Origin: Candidatus Heimdallarchaeota archaeon
GTDB lineage: Archaea; Asgardarchaeota; Heimdallarchaeia; Heimdallarchaeales; Heimdallarchaeaceae
Direction: 5' to 3'
Length of the DNA stretch: 50,432 nucleotides
Assembly (NCBI GenBank): GCA_019894795.1
Contig: JAGXNV010000002.1
Coordinates: forward strand, 1 to 50,432
Part shown: positions 1-9,056 of the stretch, in pieces
Numbering within the stretch: position 1 is the stretch's first letter
Layout of the letters: each line of letters opens with the position of its first letter
Program-made: the position numbers and the translations under genes
The notes under the pieces: generated by a model
Seen by the model: the letters and a program-made list of their open reading frames with translations, nothing else
Database searches by the model: none
Told to the model about the DNA's origin: nothing

Positions 1-1026
1 GTGACATGACACAAAATGACCTGGTCTTAATTCATCTAAAGGTGGTGTTACTTTCGAACAAATTTCTTGAGCTTTGTAACATCTAGGATTGAACGGACAT
101 CCGGGTGGAGGATTAACTGGACTGGGAACATCCCCTTCTAGGATAATTCTATCCATTTTTATACGTGGATCAGGTCTTGGGATTGCTGATAGAAGAGAAA
201 CAGCATAAGGATGAGCAGTTTTTCTAAACAGTTCTCCAGTTGGGCACATTTCCATGATTTTGCCAAGATACATGACAGCAACACGGTCGGAAACGTGTTT
301 GATAACACTTAGATCGTGAGCAATGAACATGTAAGTAAGATTAAATTCTATCTGAAGATCATGAAGCAAATTAAGTATTTGAGCCTGAACAGATACGTCT
401 AGCGCGCTTACGGGTTCATCAAGAAGTACGACTTCTGGGTGTATTGATAGAGCTCTAGCTATTCCTATCCTCTGCCTTTGCCCCCCACTAAATTCGTGAG
501 GATAACGTAGTGCATGATAGTCTTCCAATCCTACCTTAGCTAGAATCTCAAGAACTCTTGATTCTTTTTCCTCATAAGTCATATCAGGATAATGAATGTC
601 AAAAGGTTCTTTTAGAAGATCAAGAACCATTCTTCTTGGATTCAAACTTGAATAAGGGTCTTGGAAAACCATTTGTAATTGGCGTTTGATCGCTAATTCT
701 TCTTCTCTAGTCATTGGTTGAAAAATGTCTACTCCTTTAAAGTAAACTGAGCCCTCAGTGGGTTCCTCAAGTTTAACAGCAACTCTAGCAGTAGTGCTTT
801 TTCCACAACCAGATTCACCGACAAGCCCTAAAGTTTCTCCTTTATTCAAGAAGAGATTAACTCCATCAACAGCTTTAATGTTTGCAACAACCCTTGAAAA
901 GAGAATAGATTGTTGGCTAATGGGGAACCATTTCTTCAAATTAAAGAGACTGAGAATAGAATCTCTCTTAGAATTCCATTCTGCGAACATATCTGTAGTT
1001 TCATATTCTTTGAAAGTACTAACCAT
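1..1026 (-). CDS. dppF: Oligo/dipeptide ABC transporter ATP-binding protein, DppF/OppF type (3' end cut by window)
   Basis: The minus-strand frame is open from an ATG at 1026 to the window edge, about 342 codons, so only the extreme C-terminus is missing. It shows Walker A GESGCGKS (about residues 70-77), a Q-loop in VFQDPYSSLNP, the ABC signature FSGGQRQR, Walker B VVLLDEP and the H-loop in FIAHDLSV. Near the end is the oligopeptide_HPY-type tail (GCPFNPRC...C), whose cysteines are known in some Dpp ATPases to bind a cluster. It would couple ATP hydrolysis to peptide import with the neighbouring DppD. It lies 5 nt downstream of dppD as the last visible gene of the operon. An N-terminal extension of about 45 residues before the usual beta-strand is slightly long for the family. 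Confidence 0.93.
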   Translation of the reverse strand, partial: MVSTFKEYETTDMFAEWNSKRDSILSLFNLKKWFPISQQSILFSRVVANIKAVDGVNLFLNKGETLGLVGESGCGKSTTARVAVKLEEPTEGSVYFKGVDIFQPMTREEELAIKRQLQMVFQDPYSSLNPRRMVLDLLKEPFDIHYPDMTYEEKESRVLEILAKVGLEDYHALRYPHEFSGGQRQRIGIARALSIHPEVVLLDEPVSALDVSVQAQILNLLHDLQIEFNLTYMFIAHDLSVIKHVSDRVAVMYLGKIMEMCPTGELFRKTAHPYAVSLLSAIPRPDPRIKMDRIILEGDVPSPVNPPPGCPFNPRCYKAQEICSKVTPPLDELRPGHFVSCH

Positions 1027-1031
1027 TTTAA

Positions 1032-2072
1032 TTAAGCCTCCTCTCTAACATGTGTTTGTTCATGCATAACGGATTCATCGATGTGTAAGTCTAATTCCTC
1101 AAAGTGGTGACATTGAACACGACGAGCTTTTTGCTTATCGATAATAATGTCAGGAGGACGTTCGCGCATACAAATCTCGGTGGCGAATTTACAACGAGGG
1201 TGAAAACGACAACCCTTGGGAGGATTAATTAATCTTGGTACGAGACCAGGAATAGTGGCTAAGCGATGCTTGTCTTTTTCGAGAGAGGGTATAGAGTCAA
1301 AAAGAGCACGGGTGTAAGGGTGCTTGGGGTCAATGAAAATGTCTTCAGTAGGACCAGATTCGACGACACGACCACCGTAGAAGATGTGAACACGTTTGGT
1401 GGTCTCAGCGACTACACCAAGATTGTGAGTAATTAACATCATTGCTAGACCGTGACGACGTTGCATTTCCTTGATGAGTTCAAGGATTTGAGCCTGAATA
1501 GTGACGTCTAAGGCTGTTGTGGGTTCATCGGCTATCAGAAGGCTTGGTTGGAGTGCTAGAGCTCTCGCAATAAAAATTCTCTGCCTTTGTCCTCCCGAGA
1601 ATTGATGTGGATAATCTTTTATTCTTGCTGCTGGGTCTGCTATTCCTACTTGTTCCAATGCTTCTATTGCATATTCCAATGCTTCCTTTTTACTACAGTT
1701 TCTATGTAAGGCGATTACCTCTGTCATTTGGTCATCTATTTTGAATATTGGATTCAAACTTGTCATTGGGTCTTGGAATATCATCGCTATTTCCTTTCCC
1801 CTTATCCTTCTCATTTGTAGGTCTGGAAGCTCTAGTAGATCTATTCCCTTGTAGAGTATTTTTCCTGAAACAGTCTTACCATTTTTATCCAATATTCTCA
1901 GGGTTGATTTTGCTGTCACTGTCTTTCCGCAACCAGATTCACCTACGATTCCAACAGGTTCTCCCTGATAGACATCAAAAGACACTCCATCAAGTGCTTC
2001 GACGACTCCAGATTCAGTATAAAAATAAGTATAGATATCCTGTACGTCTAGTATTGGTTTTGCCATTTTCAT
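1032..2072 (-). CDS. dppD: Oligo/dipeptide ABC transporter ATP-binding protein, DppD/OppD type
   Basis: 346 residues. Walker A GESGCGKT at 44-51, Q-loop IFQDPMTSLNP near 98-108, signature FSGGQRQR at 158-165, Walker B LLIADEP around 178-184, and the C-terminal oligo_HPY region with cysteines in CRFHPRCKFATEIC. This is the first of two ATPase subunits that power the peptide permeases encoded just upstream. The start abuts the dppC stop with no gap, which indicates translational coupling. Length and motif order are ordinary for the family. The substrate could be oligopeptides, dipeptides or another solute such as oligosaccharides, because the family cannot be resolved to a substrate from the ATPase. 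Confidence 0.94.
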   Translation of the reverse strand: MKMAKPILDVQDIYTYFYTESGVVEALDGVSFDVYQGEPVGIVGESGCGKTVTAKSTLRILDKNGKTVSGKILYKGIDLLELPDLQMRRIRGKEIAMIFQDPMTSLNPIFKIDDQMTEVIALHRNCSKKEALEYAIEALEQVGIADPAARIKDYPHQFSGGQRQRIFIARALALQPSLLIADEPTTALDVTIQAQILELIKEMQRRHGLAMMLITHNLGVVAETTKRVHIFYGGRVVESGPTEDIFIDPKHPYTRALFDSIPSLEKDKHRLATIPGLVPRLINPPKGCRFHPRCKFATEICMRERPPDIIIDKQKARRVQCHHFEELDLHIDESVMHEQTHVREEA

Positions 2073-3170
2073 CTACTCTCTCAATCTTGGGTCTAGTGCG
2101 TCCCTTAATGCGTCTCCTAGTAAGTTGAACGCTAGTACTACAAAGAATATCGCAAAACCTGGCAGTAATGCTAATTCTGGATTCGTTTTCAGCACCGTTT
2201 GTGCATCATTTACCATCTGTCCCCACGAAATTGTCGTAGGACTTCCTAATCCAAGAAATGTTAACCCTGCTTCTGCTAATATCCCGCCTGCAATATTTAG
2301 TGTGGCAATAACGATAATTGGTGCTAAGATGTTTGGTATAATGTGCACCATAATTATTCTTCGGTTACTTGCACCTAGCACTCTTGCCGCATTTACATAA
2401 TCTAGATTATAAATTTGCTTTGTATTAGCATTCACTAGTCTCGTCAAACCTGCCCATCCAAATATCCCCAGTACTAGTATAATAACAATTGATTGGGGTA
2501 TTTGTCGTAGGAATACTAACCTTCCTCTTCTGATGAAAGATACTGCGAGGATTGCTATAACTAGAAAGGGTAACGCAAGAAACATATCTGCAATTCTCAT
2601 GATAATTTCTTCTGTCCATCCTCTATAGTAGCCTGCTAATGCTCCTAATGTAACCCCTATCACTACTGATAGAAAACTTGAAAATAAACCTACTGTAAGA
2701 GAGACTTCGCTTCCAGCCAATAATCTTGAGAACTCATCTCTTCCTAAAATATCTGTTCCACCTGGGTACTTAAGATTTGGGTTTGAAAGAGATCCTCCTC
2801 CGTTCCATGCATCAAACAATGGTGTTGTTCCTACTGGACTAAAAGGCATTAAGATTGGGTAGAAAATTGCTATTAGAACTACTCCTACCACTAAAACAGC
2901 TGATAGCGTCGCAATTCTATTTTTCCTATATCTTCTCCATACTAGTGACCATTGAGATGGACTTCTTTCTCTCAATGTCCCGTCTTTAGCAACGATTATC
3001 GTATCTTTTCCTCTAATTGAGTTTCTTAACTGTTTGAAAAAGTTTCCAATAGCAATGAATATACATGCAATGAAACCTGCCCAAATCATAGATCTTGGTA
3101 GTCTCTTATTGATCATGTAATTTTCTAAGGTTGCTCCGAAATTTTGTTTATCTGTTTCTGCTTTTTGCAT
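2073..3170 (-). CDS. dppC: Peptide ABC transporter permease, DppC/OppC type
   Basis: 365 residues. A first membrane segment lies near residues 28-47, followed by a cytoplasmic stretch with the OppC_N-like motif, then the BPD_transp_1 core with about five segments. The coupling-helix EAA-type loop reads DYVNAARVLGASNRRIIMVHI, which contacts the ATPases. The ending DALRDALDPRLRE is the classic DppC C-terminus. It forms the inner-membrane pore as a heterodimer with the DppB-like upstream product. It begins 15 nt after the dppB-fusion stop. The first 60 residues are longer than in typical DppC and carry an extra membrane segment. Confidence 0.93.
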   Translation of the reverse strand: MQKAETDKQNFGATLENYMINKRLPRSMIWAGFIACIFIAIGNFFKQLRNSIRGKDTIIVAKDGTLRERSPSQWSLVWRRYRKNRIATLSAVLVVGVVLIAIFYPILMPFSPVGTTPLFDAWNGGGSLSNPNLKYPGGTDILGRDEFSRLLAGSEVSLTVGLFSSFLSVVIGVTLGALAGYYRGWTEEIIMRIADMFLALPFLVIAILAVSFIRRGRLVFLRQIPQSIVIILVLGIFGWAGLTRLVNANTKQIYNLDYVNAARVLGASNRRIIMVHIIPNILAPIIVIATLNIAGGILAEAGLTFLGLGSPTTISWGQMVNDAQTVLKTNPELALLPGFAIFFVVLAFNLLGDALRDALDPRLRE

Positions 3171-3185
3171 ATTTGACCACCTTTC

Positions 3186-5807
3186 TTACAGTTCTATTCT
3201 TGGATCCACTGCTACATAAACAATGTCCGTGATCAGATTCCCTAAGAGAATCAGTATCGTTAGTATTGCTACCGTGCCGAGTATCATGGGGAAGTCGAGA
3301 CGACCAATAGCTGATACGTATTTGAATCCTAGTCCTGGCCATGTGAAGAGTGTTTCTGTAATTGGAGCTCCTGCAAGTGCAGTAGCTAGAAACAACCCTA
3401 CATAGGTTACGACTGGAATTAATGTGTTTCTGAAAGCATGTTTCCATGTAATAATTCTCTCTGATATACCATTAGCTCTTGCGGCTAGGATATAATCTTG
3501 TCTTAATACTTCTAACATAGTTGATCTTACTAATCTTGAATAGATTGCCATGAAATTGAACAATAACGTAACTGTTGGTAGAACCATGTGGAGGAGTGAA
3601 TCACCTAGTCTCTCGACAACGTTTACCCACCACGTGCCCCATTCGCCTCCCCAGAATAAGTCCCAATTCGTGCCACTAAATACAGGTGTTGGTGTTGGAA
3701 CTCTGTGGGCTTTTGCTGCTGGGAACCATCCTAATCCATAACCACTGAATATGTAAATTAGTACTAACCCGAAGACAAATATGGGCATTGATTGTCCAAG
3801 TAAAGCAAGAGAGCTTGCCATTGAATCAATCCATGAAGTGTGGTTTTTGGCAGCCAATACTCCTAATGGGATGGAAACAAGCAAGGATAACACGAATGCT
3901 AATAATTGTAGTTTGAGTGTTTCCCAAACCAATCCACCAATCATGTCATTTATATCTTGTCCAGATTGGAAACTGTCTCCCATGTCTCCATGTAAGAGAT
4001 TGTAGAACCACATGACGAACTGCACATAAATCGGTTGATCTAATCCTAATTTTCGCGTTAGATTTATCCGATCCTGTTCTGTGGTTCTTTGTTTTCCTAA
4101 TAGTAACAAAGCTACCGGATCACCAAGTCCACTTACCATAACAAACGTCAGGACACATATTGCAATGAAAAGAGGTATTAATGTCAGTAGTCGGCGAGTA
4201 ATGTATGTTGTTAATCGCAAATTAGCGACACTTTTCAACCATTTTAGTACGCCTGTTTCTCCCATTTTTCTTACTTTTTCAGAACTAATTGGTTTCTGCC
4301 AATTCACGGGTAGGAATATCCCAGTTACAAGTAAGAGAATACCAATTGTAAAGAGATAGAAACCTGGACCAATGGTACCATTTAATTCTATGTTAAAGAA
4401 AGATGGTGCTTGATCATTTGGATTAAATGTTACAGGTTGTACTGATAATGCTGTTTGACCATCAACAACTGCTACATAACTTTCTGCAGCAATATACAAC
4501 GATCGGTTCATAGCAATTATTGCTGCTATCAATCCACTAAGCAATAAGATTACTGCTGCAATGTCTGAAGCTAAACCTCTAGATTTGAAGCCTCCACTCT
4601 GGAAAACTTGGCCTAATATGGCAAATAATAGCGCAAAAACAAGTAAGAACCAGATAATTGCAGACAAAATTACTACGCTGCTTGGCACCTCTCCTCTAAG
4701 AAGTTGAGCAGTTACTGAGTGTCCTTCGACATTGTAAGTAATGGTTCTATATTGAATGCTGAACCCCATAACTTGGACAAGATTTCCAGCTGTATCATTG
4801 TTTATTCTTGGTCTTACTTCGAATATTAGCAAACCTGTTATGTCATCTACTATATACGCATAACCACTTATAATGAAAATACCACTTGGTATACCAGCTA
4901 TGTCATAAGATGCTTCAAATACAAGGTTCGTAGGATCTGCAACATCAATAATCTGCAATCCTGTTTCTGCATCTGTTACATATGCATATCCATTTTCAAC
5001 AAATATACCTTCTCCATCACCTGTTAAATCGAAACTACTCATCAACGCTGGGTTAGCTACGTTTGTTACATTTAATATTATAAAACCAAAGTTTTCACCT
5101 ACTATGTAGGCATACTCTCCTTGTATGGTGAATGCATTTGCTATACCATTTGTATCGTAATTTGCTTCAAGTAGTGGATTTGAAACATTTGCTACATTCA
5201 ATATAACTAAACCATCCGTCTCATCCAGAATAAACGCATGATCTTCTTTAATGAAAACGTCTTTAGCAATACCAGTTGTCTCATAACTTGCTTCAAGTAT
5301 AGGGTTAGTTACATCTGTTACATTAAGTATTGTTAGTCCTGAATCAGAATCTGTTACATATGCGTATCCATCTTTTACATATACTCCATTACCTTCTCCT
5401 GTGAGACTGTAATTTCCTACTAATGATGGACTTGATGCAATCGTAACATTGACGATTGATAATCCAGTGACTGTGTCTGTTACATATGCGTATCCATCTT
5501 CAACATAAACCTCTTTACTATCTCCTGCAACAGTATAAGTACCTGACAGGCTGGGTGATGTTGGGTTGGATGCATTAAAAACGAGCATACCTGCATTCGC
5601 ATCAGCGACATAAATCATACCATTTTTGTAAAATACATCATTTGCTCCACCAGAAATAGGATAATACGCTGATGCAATTATTGGTTCAGGTTCAATAGTT
5701 GTAGAACCGAACGCGATACTATATAACGGTAAAAACGCTGCTGAAAATAATAGGATAGCTCCAACAATTTTAAGTGAAATAGCTACACTTTTATCCATAT
5801 AAATCAC
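3186..5807 (-). CDS. Fusion protein: LVIVD-type beta-propeller plus DppB-type peptide permease
   Basis: 873 residues in one frame. Residues about 9-33 are a hydrophobic signal/anchor. Residues about 48-333 hold seven tandem repeats beginning near 48, 91, 133, 175, 217, 259 and 301 (period 42), each with the pattern GYAYVTD...GL.I.NV, the LVIVD/beta-propeller signature. Membrane segments follow near 377-400, 412-433 and 482-500. From about 531 comes a complete DppB permease starting TTYITRRLLTLIPLF, with the EAA loop DYILAARANGISERII and the terminal VYVAVDPRIEL. The propeller should face outward. It is the first gene of the transporter operon. No separate substrate-binding protein is visible here, so the propeller may bind substrate or a surface partner (inference). 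ATG 5798 is an alternative start. Confidence 0.9.
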   Translation of the reverse strand: MIYMDKSVAISLKIVGAILLFSAAFLPLYSIAFGSTTIEPEPIIASAYYPISGGANDVFYKNGMIYVADANAGMLVFNASNPTSPSLSGTYTVAGDSKEVYVEDGYAYVTDTVTGLSIVNVTIASSPSLVGNYSLTGEGNGVYVKDGYAYVTDSDSGLTILNVTDVTNPILEASYETTGIAKDVFIKEDHAFILDETDGLVILNVANVSNPLLEANYDTNGIANAFTIQGEYAYIVGENFGFIILNVTNVANPALMSSFDLTGDGEGIFVENGYAYVTDAETGLQIIDVADPTNLVFEASYDIAGIPSGIFIISGYAYIVDDITGLLIFEVRPRINNDTAGNLVQVMGFSIQYRTITYNVEGHSVTAQLLRGEVPSSVVILSAIIWFLLVFALLFAILGQVFQSGGFKSRGLASDIAAVILLLSGLIAAIIAMNRSLYIAAESYVAVVDGQTALSVQPVTFNPNDQAPSFFNIELNGTIGPGFYLFTIGILLLVTGIFLPVNWQKPISSEKVRKMGETGVLKWLKSVANLRLTTYITRRLLTLIPLFIAICVLTFVMVSGLGDPVALLLLGKQRTTEQDRINLTRKLGLDQPIYVQFVMWFYNLLHGDMGDSFQSGQDINDMIGGLVWETLKLQLLAFVLSLLVSIPLGVLAAKNHTSWIDSMASSLALLGQSMPIFVFGLVLIYIFSGYGLGWFPAAKAHRVPTPTPVFSGTNWDLFWGGEWGTWWVNVVERLGDSLLHMVLPTVTLLFNFMAIYSRLVRSTMLEVLRQDYILAARANGISERIITWKHAFRNTLIPVVTYVGLFLATALAGAPITETLFTWPGLGFKYVSAIGRLDFPMILGTVAILTILILLGNLITDIVYVAVDPRIEL

Positions 5808-6085
5808 TCGAGTGTGTTGAACAGATTCTCTATTCTTTTCTTAACTCACGTTGAAGTTTTTATAAATGTTGTCTCGATTTAGATATATCAAAACAATTAT
5901 TGAAATAGATTATGAGAAAGAATGAAAATAAAAAGCTTTGATTTTTTCAATTTGAGGACTTGATTAAAGAAAATAGCAATCTTGTAAGTTCATTCTAAGG
6001 GAATTTTCGACTAAATGACCTACACACTTCCATTGATTAATAAGTCCAATTTTAGACATGATATTTGAAGTAGATGGCAAACAAA
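5808..6085. other. Intergenic region without a recognisable gene
   Basis: AT-rich spacer between the start of the transporter operon and the tRNA-Val promoter. Apart from the TATA candidate at 5858-5866 I see only very short reading frames and no convincing RNA fold or repeat. Confidence 0.5.
5858..5866 (-). promoter_or_regulatory. TATA-box candidate for the peptide transporter operon
   Basis: The minus strand reads TTTATAAAA here, about 50 nt upstream of the ATG at 5807. This is a good archaeal TATA match and would give a short leader of roughly 25 nt. Confidence 0.5.
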
Positions 6086-6097
6086 AAATATTTAAAG
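6086..6097 (+). promoter_or_regulatory. TATA-box candidate for tRNA-Val
   Basis: AAATATTTAAAG lies about 40 nt upstream of the first tRNA nucleotide. This spacing fits an archaeal tRNA promoter with a short 5' leader. Confidence 0.5.
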
Positions 6098-6137
6098 CAA
6101 GTTAGAATGAGAAGAACGAGCGAAAACATTACCTATT

Positions 6138-6215
6138 GGGGTGGTGATCTAGCTCGGTTATGATATCTCCTTGACGTGGAGAAAGTCGGCGGTTCGAATC
6201 CGCCCCACCCCACCA
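6138..6215 (+). tRNA. tRNA-Val (anticodon GAC), CCA encoded
   Basis: A full cloverleaf can be drawn. The acceptor GGGGTGG pairs with CCACCCC. The D-arm carries A14, G18G19 and A21. The anticodon stem TCTCC/GGAGA encloses the loop TTGACGT, which gives anticodon GAC. The T-arm is GGCGG-TTCGAAT-CCGCC. Discriminator A is followed by a genomically encoded CCA at 6213-6215. No intron is present. It lies on the opposite strand to its neighbours. Confidence 0.96.
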
Positions 6216-6230
6216 TTCTTCTATACGCTT

Positions 6231-7145
6231 TTATTCAAATAATCCTTCAACACTAAGATACCTTTGCCCTGAATCTGCTAATATTACAACTACAATTTTA
6301 TTTTCACTTTCCTTTCTCTTAATTATCTCTTCTGTAGCTTTACATGCCGCCCCCGAAGATATTCCCACCAGAATTCCCTCTTTTACTGCCATGTAGCGAC
6401 ACATGGTGAATGCTTCTACTTCCTTTACTAGAAAGATTTCATCTATAATTTCTCTATTCAAAGTTTCGGGGATAAATCCTGGAGCTGTCCCCATCATCTT
6501 ATGAGGATGAAAAATACCTTTGGAAATGTATGGGGATTCAAATGGTTCCACTGCTACAAGTTTAATTTTTGGGTTTTTTTCTTTCAAATATTTTCCAGCA
6601 CCACAGATTGTTCCTCCTGTTCCTAAACCTGCAATGAGCAAATCTATTTTTCCATCAGTATCTTCCCATATCTCAGGACCAGTCGTTAGATAGTGCGATC
6701 TAGGATTTGATGGATTTGTGTGCTGACCTATGTAAAAGTATTCAGGATTATCTTGTAAAATTTCTTTGAGTTTTTGTCTTGCCCCATCTGTTCCAAATTC
6801 TGCAAGAGTTAGAATCAACTCGGCTCCAAGAGCTTTGAGTATTTGTCTCCTCTCTAAACTTTGGATTTCAGACATAACTAATATTGCCTTATATCCTTTA
6901 ATTGAGGAAATAAAGGCAACGGCCATCCCTGTATTCCCACTAGTACATTCAATCACTGTATCTCCAGGTTTCAGTTTGCCTTGTTTTTCTGCGTCATCAA
7001 TTATTTGTAAAACTGGACGATCTTTAAGACTTAAAGGGTTCATGAATTCACACTTGCCATAGACCTTCGAATCAGGAAAGAGTCTTTTGAGTCTTAGTAA
7101 TGGTGTGTTTCCAATTAATTCAGTAAGATTTTCTGCATATTTCAA
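6231..7145 (-). CDS. Cysteine synthase-like PLP-dependent enzyme (fold type II)
   Basis: Aligns end to end with the CysK/CysM/CBS family: it begins KYAENLTELIGNTPLLRL, has the PLP-lysine motif NPLSLKDRP, the substrate loop TSGNTGMAV, the phosphate-binding GLGTGGTICG and the late SSGAA motif. It probably forms cysteine from an activated serine and sulfide. The variant lysine motif, one residue shorter than the usual NPxGSxKDR, means the exact substrate is uncertain. I chose TTG at 7145 because GAGGT sits 6 nt upstream (7152-7156) and the protein then starts exactly where family members do. The longer ATG start at 7196 adds 17 unusual residues and overlaps the upstream gene by 41 nt. It is translationally close-coupled to the MBL gene. 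Confidence 0.85.
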   Translation of the reverse strand: MKYAENLTELIGNTPLLRLKRLFPDSKVYGKCEFMNPLSLKDRPVLQIIDDAEKQGKLKPGDTVIECTSGNTGMAVAFISSIKGYKAILVMSEIQSLERRQILKALGAELILTLAEFGTDGARQKLKEILQDNPEYFYIGQHTNPSNPRSHYLTTGPEIWEDTDGKIDLLIAGLGTGGTICGAGKYLKEKNPKIKLVAVEPFESPYISKGIFHPHKMMGTAPGFIPETLNREIIDEIFLVKEVEAFTMCRYMAVKEGILVGISSGAACKATEEIIKRKESENKIVVVILADSGQRYLSVEGLFE

Positions 7146-7155
7146 AATATTACCT

Positions 7156-7992
7156 CTAATAAACTTCCAAATCTTTGCCAGAAACGACTTTACCATTATA
7201 TCTTTCTTTTATTTCATTAAGAAGATCTTTTTCTTTCACTCCCCATAGAAGCTGATGATAAAGAACCAATAATTTTGGTTTCACAATGGAAGCAATTTCA
7301 GCTAGTTCATACGAAGAAGTGTGAACATCAGCGTGATACTCTTGCCAATCCTCTGAACGTTTCTTAAGTCCCTCTACTGAATAAACTTCATGAATTAAAA
7401 CATCACAATCTTTGTAATCTGTTATCATATCATCAAAAGGAGCTGTATCACCTGAAATTCCTATTATCTTATCAGGTGTATAAAATTTATATCCAAACGC
7501 CTTCCATGAACCATGATTCACTAAAAATGCTTCAACTTTGACATAATCATCATGATAAATTATACCTGGTTCAATCTCATTTACTTCAACTTTGTAACCC
7601 AGTTGATTGATTGGTTCTAATCCGTTTATCCTTTCTTCAATATCTTCCTGATAAGCTTCTAGAATAAGTTCTGTCATTTTATCAATTCCAGGAGGACCAA
7701 ATACTTTCAAGGGAACCTCTCTTCCTAATACCCAAGGAGTAAAAATAAGATCCGGATAACCAGCTGTATGATCTGAATGCAAATGAGTAAGGAAAGCAAT
7801 TTCAAGGTCTTTTGCAGGCAATTCTGCTTCAACAGCTCTTCTTATAACTCCAGGTCCAAAATCAATAAGATATATTTTATTGTTTATAATAATAACAATG
7901 GCAGCACCCGATCGACTAGGTTCAGCATTTGGCGTACCTGTTCCTAGTAAGATAATCTTTGATTTATCCTTGTTTCTGGATTTGATTGCCAT
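7156..7992 (-). CDS. MBL-fold metallo-hydrolase, RNase Z/arylsulfatase-like
   Basis: 278 residues. The metallo-beta-lactamase signature THLHSDHTAGYPDL supplies the HxHxDH zinc ligands. Further ligands are expected from NHGSWKAFGYKF, GISGDTAPFDD and the late VLYHQLLWG. The overall order resembles the RNase Z/ElaC-like clade (IILLGTGTP near the N-terminus). The long exosite arm of true tRNase Z is not obvious, so tRNA 3'-processing is possible but not established. It is the first gene of a two-gene minus-strand unit with the cysteine-synthase-like gene, whose ribosome-binding site overlaps its stop. Confidence 0.85.
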   Translation of the reverse strand: MAIKSRNKDKSKIILLGTGTPNAEPSRSGAAIVIIINNKIYLIDFGPGVIRRAVEAELPAKDLEIAFLTHLHSDHTAGYPDLIFTPWVLGREVPLKVFGPPGIDKMTELILEAYQEDIEERINGLEPINQLGYKVEVNEIEPGIIYHDDYVKVEAFLVNHGSWKAFGYKFYTPDKIIGISGDTAPFDDMITDYKDCDVLIHEVYSVEGLKKRSEDWQEYHADVHTSSYELAEIASIVKPKLLVLYHQLLWGVKEKDLLNEIKERYNGKVVSGKDLEVY

Positions 7993-8066
7993 TAATGATT
8001 TAAATCAAATAGACTTCTTAATTTTATCTGCTAAATTTCACTAATACTAAAGAATTAATATTTCAT

Positions 8067-9053
8067 ATGATAAATTACTACACAAGCACTGGTGAGATGA
8101 TGGATTTTGTTAAAGAAGCTGAAAAAGCTGAGAAGAGAATAAGAACATATATACGAAGAACACCATTGGAATTTTCACATTTTTTGAGCAAAGAAGGAGA
8201 TACTAAGGTTTTCCTAAAATTGGAAAATTTGCAACTTACAAATTCTTTCAAAATACGTGGTGCTATAAATAAAGTACTTTCTCTTGAAAAAAATGAAAAA
8301 GAAAGAGGTGTAATAACCTCATCATCTGGTAATCATGGTGCGGCGTTCGCCTTTATAACTAGTAAATTAGGCATCGAAGGAACTATTTTTCTTCCTGAAT
8401 ATACTTCCCAGGCAAAGAGAACTGCCCTTCAAAATTATGGGACAAAATTAGAGTTCATTGGTAACGATTGCGTTCATACTGAAAATCATGCTCGCAAAAT
8501 AGCTATTGAAAGAGGCTTACCCTATATTTCTCCTTATAATGATCCTCAAATTGTAGCAGGTCAAGCAACTATTGGAATTGAACTCATGGAGCAACTAAAG
8601 GATATTGATGTTGTTCTGGTTCCAGTTGGTGGAGGCGGTTTGATATCTGGAATTGCTGGATACTTGAAATCAATTGATAAGAACATTAAGATTATTGGAT
8701 GTCAACCTATTAATTCAGCTGTCATGTATGAATCTATAAAGGCGGGGAAAATTATAGTAAAGGAATCTTTGGATACAATATCTGATGGAACGGCCGGAGG
8801 CATAGAAGAGCATTCTATAACGTATGATTATTGCAAAAAATATATTGATGATTTTATTCTTGTATCTGAAGAGGAAATAAAAGAATCAATTAAACTAATA
8901 ATGAAACATCACTATATGTTAATAGAAGGGGCAGCTGCCCTAACAGTATCTTCATTCCTGAAAAGTAAGGATGATTTTGCAGGTAAGAACGTGGTTTTAA
9001 TTATAAGTGGAGCCAAAATTAGCTTAGATAAAATAAAAGAAATTATGTGCTAA
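8067..9053 (+). CDS. Threonine dehydratase / serine racemase-like PLP enzyme
   Basis: 328 residues of the tryptophan-synthase-beta superfamily. LENLQLTNSFKIRGA contains the PLP lysine, SSGNHGAAFAF is the substrate/asparagine loop, and VPVGGGGLISGIAGYLK binds the cofactor phosphate. There is no C-terminal ACT or regulatory domain, so it resembles catabolic threonine ammonia-lyase or serine racemase rather than biosynthetic IlvA. The likely reaction is deamination of threonine or serine to a 2-oxoacid. Two ATGs at 8097 and 8100 preceded by GGTGAG are plausible alternative starts that remove 10 residues. It is divergently oriented to the MBL gene and convergent with the NUDIX gene. Confidence 0.86.
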   Translation: MINYYTSTGEMMDFVKEAEKAEKRIRTYIRRTPLEFSHFLSKEGDTKVFLKLENLQLTNSFKIRGAINKVLSLEKNEKERGVITSSSGNHGAAFAFITSKLGIEGTIFLPEYTSQAKRTALQNYGTKLEFIGNDCVHTENHARKIAIERGLPYISPYNDPQIVAGQATIGIELMEQLKDIDVVLVPVGGGGLISGIAGYLKSIDKNIKIIGCQPINSAVMYESIKAGKIIVKESLDTISDGTAGGIEEHSITYDYCKKYIDDFILVSEEEIKESIKLIMKHHYMLIEGAAALTVSSFLKSKDDFAGKNVVLIISGAKISLDKIKEIMC

Positions 9054-9056
9054 TTC

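Noticed and set aside
1748-2128. Plus-strand frame opposite the peptide-transporter genes
   Set aside because: It is antisense to dppD/dppC, whose motifs are unmistakable, and the translated product has no protein-like pattern.
6766-7062. Plus-strand frame opposite the cysteine-synthase-like gene
   Set aside because: Antisense reading of a well-supported enzyme.
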